Positions 6,051-8,288 of a stretch of 8,288 bases of DNA are shown piece by piece. Under the pieces are notes generated by a model that was given only the letters and a program-made list of their open reading frames with translations, was not told the origin of the DNA and made no database searches. Origin of the DNA: JBBKWG01 sp037968835 (lineage in GTDB: Bacteria; Pseudomonadota; Alphaproteobacteria; Rhodobacterales; Rhodobacteraceae); NCBI GenBank assembly GCA_037968835.1, contig JBBKWG010000148.1, positions 1 to 8,288 on the forward strand, written 5' to 3'. The position numbers and the translations under genes were made by a program. Positions within the stretch are counted from its first letter, which is position 1. Each line of letters begins with the position of its first letter.

Positions 6051-7027
6051 CCCGGCGCGGCCAGCGCCACGACCTGCGCCCATAGCGCGTCCGGGACATC
6101 CACCCATTCGACTGCCTCCCGACCAGTTCCTGGCAACCGCGCGCCCTCTTCCAGCGCTACGGCTTCGGCGACCCGGGCCAGCCGGTCGGCAAACACCGCT
6201 GACGTCGCAGGGTCGATCAGGATGTAGAACTGGCCCAGATCGTGCGGCGGTCCGTCCGGCGCTTTCAGCGGCCTCACATCCAACGAGTTGACGCCACCGG
6301 TCATCCCGGCGGCCAGCAACTCGGCCAGTAGCCCCAACCCCCAGCCCTTGTGACCACCCGCAGACACCAGCGCGCCCGCCAGTGCGGCCTCCGGATCCGT
6401 CGTTGGCTGGCCCTCGCTGTCGACCGCCCAGCCCGGCGGGATCGCTTCGCCAGCCGCCCGGGCCATGGTTATCTTGCCAAGCGCCACGGCCGACGTCGAG
6501 AAATCGAACTGCACCGCGGGACCGTCGGGACCAGGGATCGAGCAGGCAATCGGGTTGGTGCCGATGATCCGGCTTTTGCCACCGGGCGGCGCGACAATCG
6601 GCGACGCATTCGTAAAGCCGATGCCGATCAGACCATTCTCGGCGATGATCTCGGTGAAATATCCCAGCGAGGTGCAGGTGTGGGCATGGCCGACAGCCAG
6701 CGCAGCGACGCCGTTTTCTCGGGCGGCATCAAGCGCGCGCGGCAAGCCGCGGATGAAAGCCGGCTGGGCAAATCCAAACCGCGCGTCCACCCGGAGAAAC
6801 CCGGCGCGCGGGCGCTCGACCTCGGGCTCGACCGTGCCGTTGACCCTGCCTGACCGCAATTGCTGACAATAACTTTCGAGGTAGTAAAGGCCGCAAATCC
6901 GGTTCCCCAACGCCTCGGCCCGCGCGACCGCGCGCGCGACTTCGGCCGCGATCCAGCCGGCTGCCCCGTGCCGCTCCAGCGCGGCCTGGGTCGAACGCTC
7001 GATCTCGGCGAGCAGGATCTTTGCCAT
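6047..7027 (-). CDS. Ldh-family (malate/L-lactate dehydrogenase type 2) NAD(P)-dependent oxidoreductase
   Basis: Cytoplasmic oxidoreductase of the family containing malate/L-sulfolactate/ureidoglycolate dehydrogenases and delta1-piperideine-2-carboxylate reductase; the substrate cannot be told from sequence. The 326-aa product carries the family's central blocks: G-H114-A-H116 followed by a Tyr/Phe helix, F-T-N-A-S-P-I-V-A-P-P-G-G, G-T-N-P-I-A, F-D-F-S-T, A-L-G-K-I, P-T-T-D-P and H-K-G-W-G-L near 235. Length is slightly under the usual 335-350. Where many members have an S-H-G motif near residue 45, with a histidine generally regarded as catalytic, this protein has I-C45-G in an otherwise alignable stretch (A-E-A-L-G-N-R-I-C-G). 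It may belong to a distinct subfamily. ATG 7027 is the natural start. It diverges from the phosphotransferase gene across a 116-nt region carrying an inverted repeat, and overlaps the secreted-protein gene tail-to-tail by 4 nt. Confidence 0.9.
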   Translation of the reverse strand: MAKILLAEIERSTQAALERHGAAGWIAAEVARAVARAEALGNRICGLYYLESYCQQLRSGRVNGTVEPEVERPRAGFLRVDARFGFAQPAFIRGLPRALDAARENGVAALAVGHAHTCTSLGYFTEIIAENGLIGIGFTNASPIVAPPGGKSRIIGTNPIACSIPGPDGPAVQFDFSTSAVALGKITMARAAGEAIPPGWAVDSEGQPTTDPEAALAGALVSAGGHKGWGLGLLAELLAAGMTGGVNSLDVRPLKAPDGPPHDLGQFYILIDPATSAVFADRLARVAEAVALEEGARLPGTGREAVEWVDVPDALWAQVVALAAPG

Positions 7028-7077
7028 CTGTTAGACATCCCCGTCGTATCCTCGACCGAGACTGCCCTGTGGCTCAG

Positions 7078-7105
7078 GTTTTCGCCAGTCATTTCACGCG
7101 AAAAC
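7078..7105. promoter_or_regulatory. Inverted repeat, candidate operator between divergent genes
   Basis: GTTTTCGC at 7078-7085 and its exact complement GCGAAAAC at 7098-7105 are separated by 12 nt. CAG at 7075 and CTG at 7107 extend the dyad after a one-base bulge. It sits centrally between the oxidoreductase (start 7027) and the phosphotransferase (start 7144), where a shared regulator could act on both. No regulator gene is in the window, and binding is inferred only from symmetry and position. Confidence 0.4.
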
Positions 7106-7143
7106 GCTGGGAGCGATGCCACCCCCCGTGCTAGGTCGCCGGC

Positions 7144-8073
7144 ATGGGCATGCGGCAACTGGAAAACATCGTGTCGGCCACACAGGCGCTGCAAGAAGCG
7201 CTTGTCGGGCTTCCTGCGCTCGCCTCGCTCAGAATTGAGGACTGCGTAAAGGCGGCGACGGACCGCGCTGTCTTCCGCGGCCATATTGATGGCGAGCCGG
7301 TCATTGCCAAGCTGTCGTACGGCCCCGGTGCAGCGACCGAGGTCGTGGCCCAGGCGGCGGAGCTGCGGCACCACGCGGCGCGGATGTCGGATGGGCCCTA
7401 CCGGGTGCCGGGTCTGATCGCAGCACTGCCCCGGCACGGGCTTTTGATCATGGAGTGTGCGCCCGGGCAACGGCTGTCCGATGCGATGCAGTCCGCCGAC
7501 GGGCCGGAGCGGACAGCCATGGTGGCGCGGGCCGGACACTGGCTGGCGCATCTCACGGCCGAGCGACGACGCGACGCGACGCTGGCCGCCGGCTATTGGC
7601 TGCGCCGCACGGCGGACGCCGCAGCTCAGGCCACGCCAGAGGATCGCCCATTGCTGGAAGCTTTGGTGGCCTGGATGACGGCTCAGTCGGCGACGCTTGA
7701 CGGCGCAACTGTGACGCAGGTTCACGGCCACGGTGATTTCTGCCCGCTGAACCTGATTGTCGAGGGTGGTGTCCTTTGGGGCATCCACCTTCAGGCCCGC
7801 CGCTGGTTCGCGCTAGAGCGCGACCTTGCGCGGTTTCTGGTCGTTTCACGGCTTGGCCTTGGCCGGCCCGCGACAATCTGGAGGGGCGTCGACCGGGATC
7901 ACGCAGAATCGTTATTGTCGCCACCGGATCTGAACGGCGCGGCAGACTGGGACGAGGTACTGCCATTCTTTCTGGCCAGCGAGATGGGCCGGCGGCTGGT
8001 GTCCGAGGCGGCCAATCATAACAAACGGTCGGGACTTCGGTCGATGATCGACGATTTCCTCGGCGGACCGTAG
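7144..8073 (+). CDS. Aminoglycoside/choline phosphotransferase-like kinase, altered metal-binding Asp
   Basis: Protein-kinase-like fold enzyme of the APH/choline kinase type, 309 aa; natural substrate unknown. N-lobe: a beta-strand containing V-I-A-K56 supplies the expected ATP-binding lysine. The hinge-like L-L-I-M-E-C-A-P-G lies around residues 98-106. C-lobe: the catalytic loop H196-G-D198-F-C-P-L-N203 is intact, with the Asp and Asn of the Brenner motif. About 12 residues on, families of this type usually have G-I-D followed by a hydrophobic residue, whose Asp binds Mg (the DFG equivalent). Here the codon is CAC and the residue is H215 (W-G-I-H-L-Q). The downstream R-D-L-A-R-F-L helix is normal. 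The protein may be weakly active, inactive or use another ligand. The start at 7144 has an in-frame alternative at 7150 and only a weak AGGT upstream. It diverges from the Ldh-family gene. Confidence 0.85.
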   Translation: MGMRQLENIVSATQALQEALVGLPALASLRIEDCVKAATDRAVFRGHIDGEPVIAKLSYGPGAATEVVAQAAELRHHAARMSDGPYRVPGLIAALPRHGLLIMECAPGQRLSDAMQSADGPERTAMVARAGHWLAHLTAERRRDATLAAGYWLRRTADAAAQATPEDRPLLEALVAWMTAQSATLDGATVTQVHGHGDFCPLNLIVEGGVLWGIHLQARRWFALERDLARFLVVSRLGLGRPATIWRGVDRDHAESLLSPPDLNGAADWDEVLPFFLASEMGRRLVSEAANHNKRSGLRSMIDDFLGGP

Positions 8074-8200
8074 CGCGGATGAAGCTCATGTGAATCATCG
8101 AGCGGTCCAGGACGATCGATATTCTGATTCTGATTCCTCACATCAGGCGATGATGAGTATGAGATGATCAGGGCGCTGTCGAAACACCTGCGCAGACTGG

Positions 8201-8220
8201 CGACGCCACGGCTGGCGTCG
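8201..8220. repeat. Perfect hairpin, 8-bp stem
   Basis: CGACGCCA and TGGCGTCG are exact complements around a CGGC loop. It lies inside the transposase remnant, 10 nt before a second perfect hairpin. No run of T follows, so it is not a typical intrinsic terminator. Confidence 0.6.
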
Positions 8221-8230
8221 GGCGAGCGCT

Positions 8231-8248
8231 CAGGCAGGTTACTGCCTG
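8231..8248. repeat. Perfect hairpin, 7-bp stem
   Basis: CAGGCAG and CTGCCTG are exact complements around a GTTA loop. It lies immediately before the point where the reading frame becomes recognisably the IS630 C-terminal motif, so it may mark the deletion junction. Confidence 0.6.
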
Positions 8249-8288
8249 CCCATCACCTCGACCTCAATCCGATCGAACAAGCCTTCGC

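Larger units (their letters stand above)
8121..8288 (+). mobile_element. Remnant of an IS630-family insertion sequence (left part, continues past window)
   Basis: The stretch after the kinase gene ends in an IS630-type transposase motif, and the upstream part resembles the beginning of such a transposase. A TA dinucleotide at 8120-8121, the target IS630 elements duplicate, directly precedes a tandem TTCTGA repeat that could be the element's terminal region. The exact left end and any right end cannot be fixed from this window. Confidence 0.4.
8164..8288 (+). pseudogene. Internally deleted IS630-type transposase fragment
   Basis: Starting at ATG 8164 the frame is open to the window edge. It begins M-I-R-A-L-S-K-H-L-R, which resembles the A-L-S-x-D-L-R start of many IS630 transposases, with A-S-G a few residues on as in their helix-turn-helix region. 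Only about 28 residues later it reads L-P-A-H-H-L-D-L-N-P-I-E-Q-A-F, the C-terminal catalytic-core motif (normally L-P-P-Y-S-P-D-L-N-P-I-E-Q). In a full transposase roughly 200-250 residues should lie between. The likely explanation is an internal deletion that kept the frame, so the protein cannot be a working transposase. The C-terminal match is strong; the N-terminal match is weaker. The gene runs off the window. Confidence 0.6.

Noticed and set aside
6628..7788. 386-codon minus-strand open frame across the divergent oxidoreductase/kinase region
   Set aside because: It covers parts of two well-supported genes in the wrong frame or strand and translates to Arg/Pro-rich noise.

Overview
The window looks like chromosomal DNA of a GC-rich alphaproteobacterium, most probably of the order Rhodobacterales (Roseobacter/Rhodobacter type). 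This rests on the ribE-ribB-ribH-nusB gene order, the RibB type with a degenerate second domain, the codon usage, and the character of the small membrane and secreted proteins. No rRNA, tRNA or CRISPR array was seen. Coding density is high and no gene-free stretch exceeds about 215 bases. Bases 1-53 hold nothing I can assign.

Left part (54-1774): a minus-strand membrane protein of the YjdF/DUF2238 type is divergent from a plus-strand endonuclease/exonuclease/phosphatase-fold protein, whose 3' end overlaps tail-to-tail the last gene of a long minus-strand operon.

Centre (1472-5004, all minus strand, read right to left): riboflavin synthase ribE, DHBP synthase ribB, lumazine synthase ribH and antitermination factor nusB, followed by two small integral membrane proteins. 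RibB makes the four-carbon precursor, RibH condenses it with the pyrimidine, and RibE dismutates lumazine to riboflavin. ribB/ribH are 3 nt apart and ribH/nusB overlap by 4 nt, so translation is probably coupled. ribB is preceded by a 91-nt gap with a potential hairpin covering part of its ribosome binding site. ribD is not next to ribE, and no FMN riboswitch is visible.

Right part (5157-8073): a secreted cysteine-containing protein with a calcium-loop-like motif (plus strand) ends 4 nt inside a minus-strand Ldh-family NAD(P)-dependent oxidoreductase. That gene is divergent from a plus-strand APH-like phosphotransferase. An 8-bp perfect dyad lies in the 116-nt region between them. Both the oxidoreductase and the kinase appear to carry substitutions at residues that are usually catalytic in their families.

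Right edge (8074-8288): after the kinase comes what looks like a decayed, internally deleted IS630-family element. A start resembling an IS630 transposase N-terminus runs within about 85 nt into the C-terminal D-L-N-P-I-E-Q motif, with two perfect hairpins in between. I found no convincing new multi-gene system. The points most worth checking are the substituted active sites, the two regulatory candidates and the transposon remnant.
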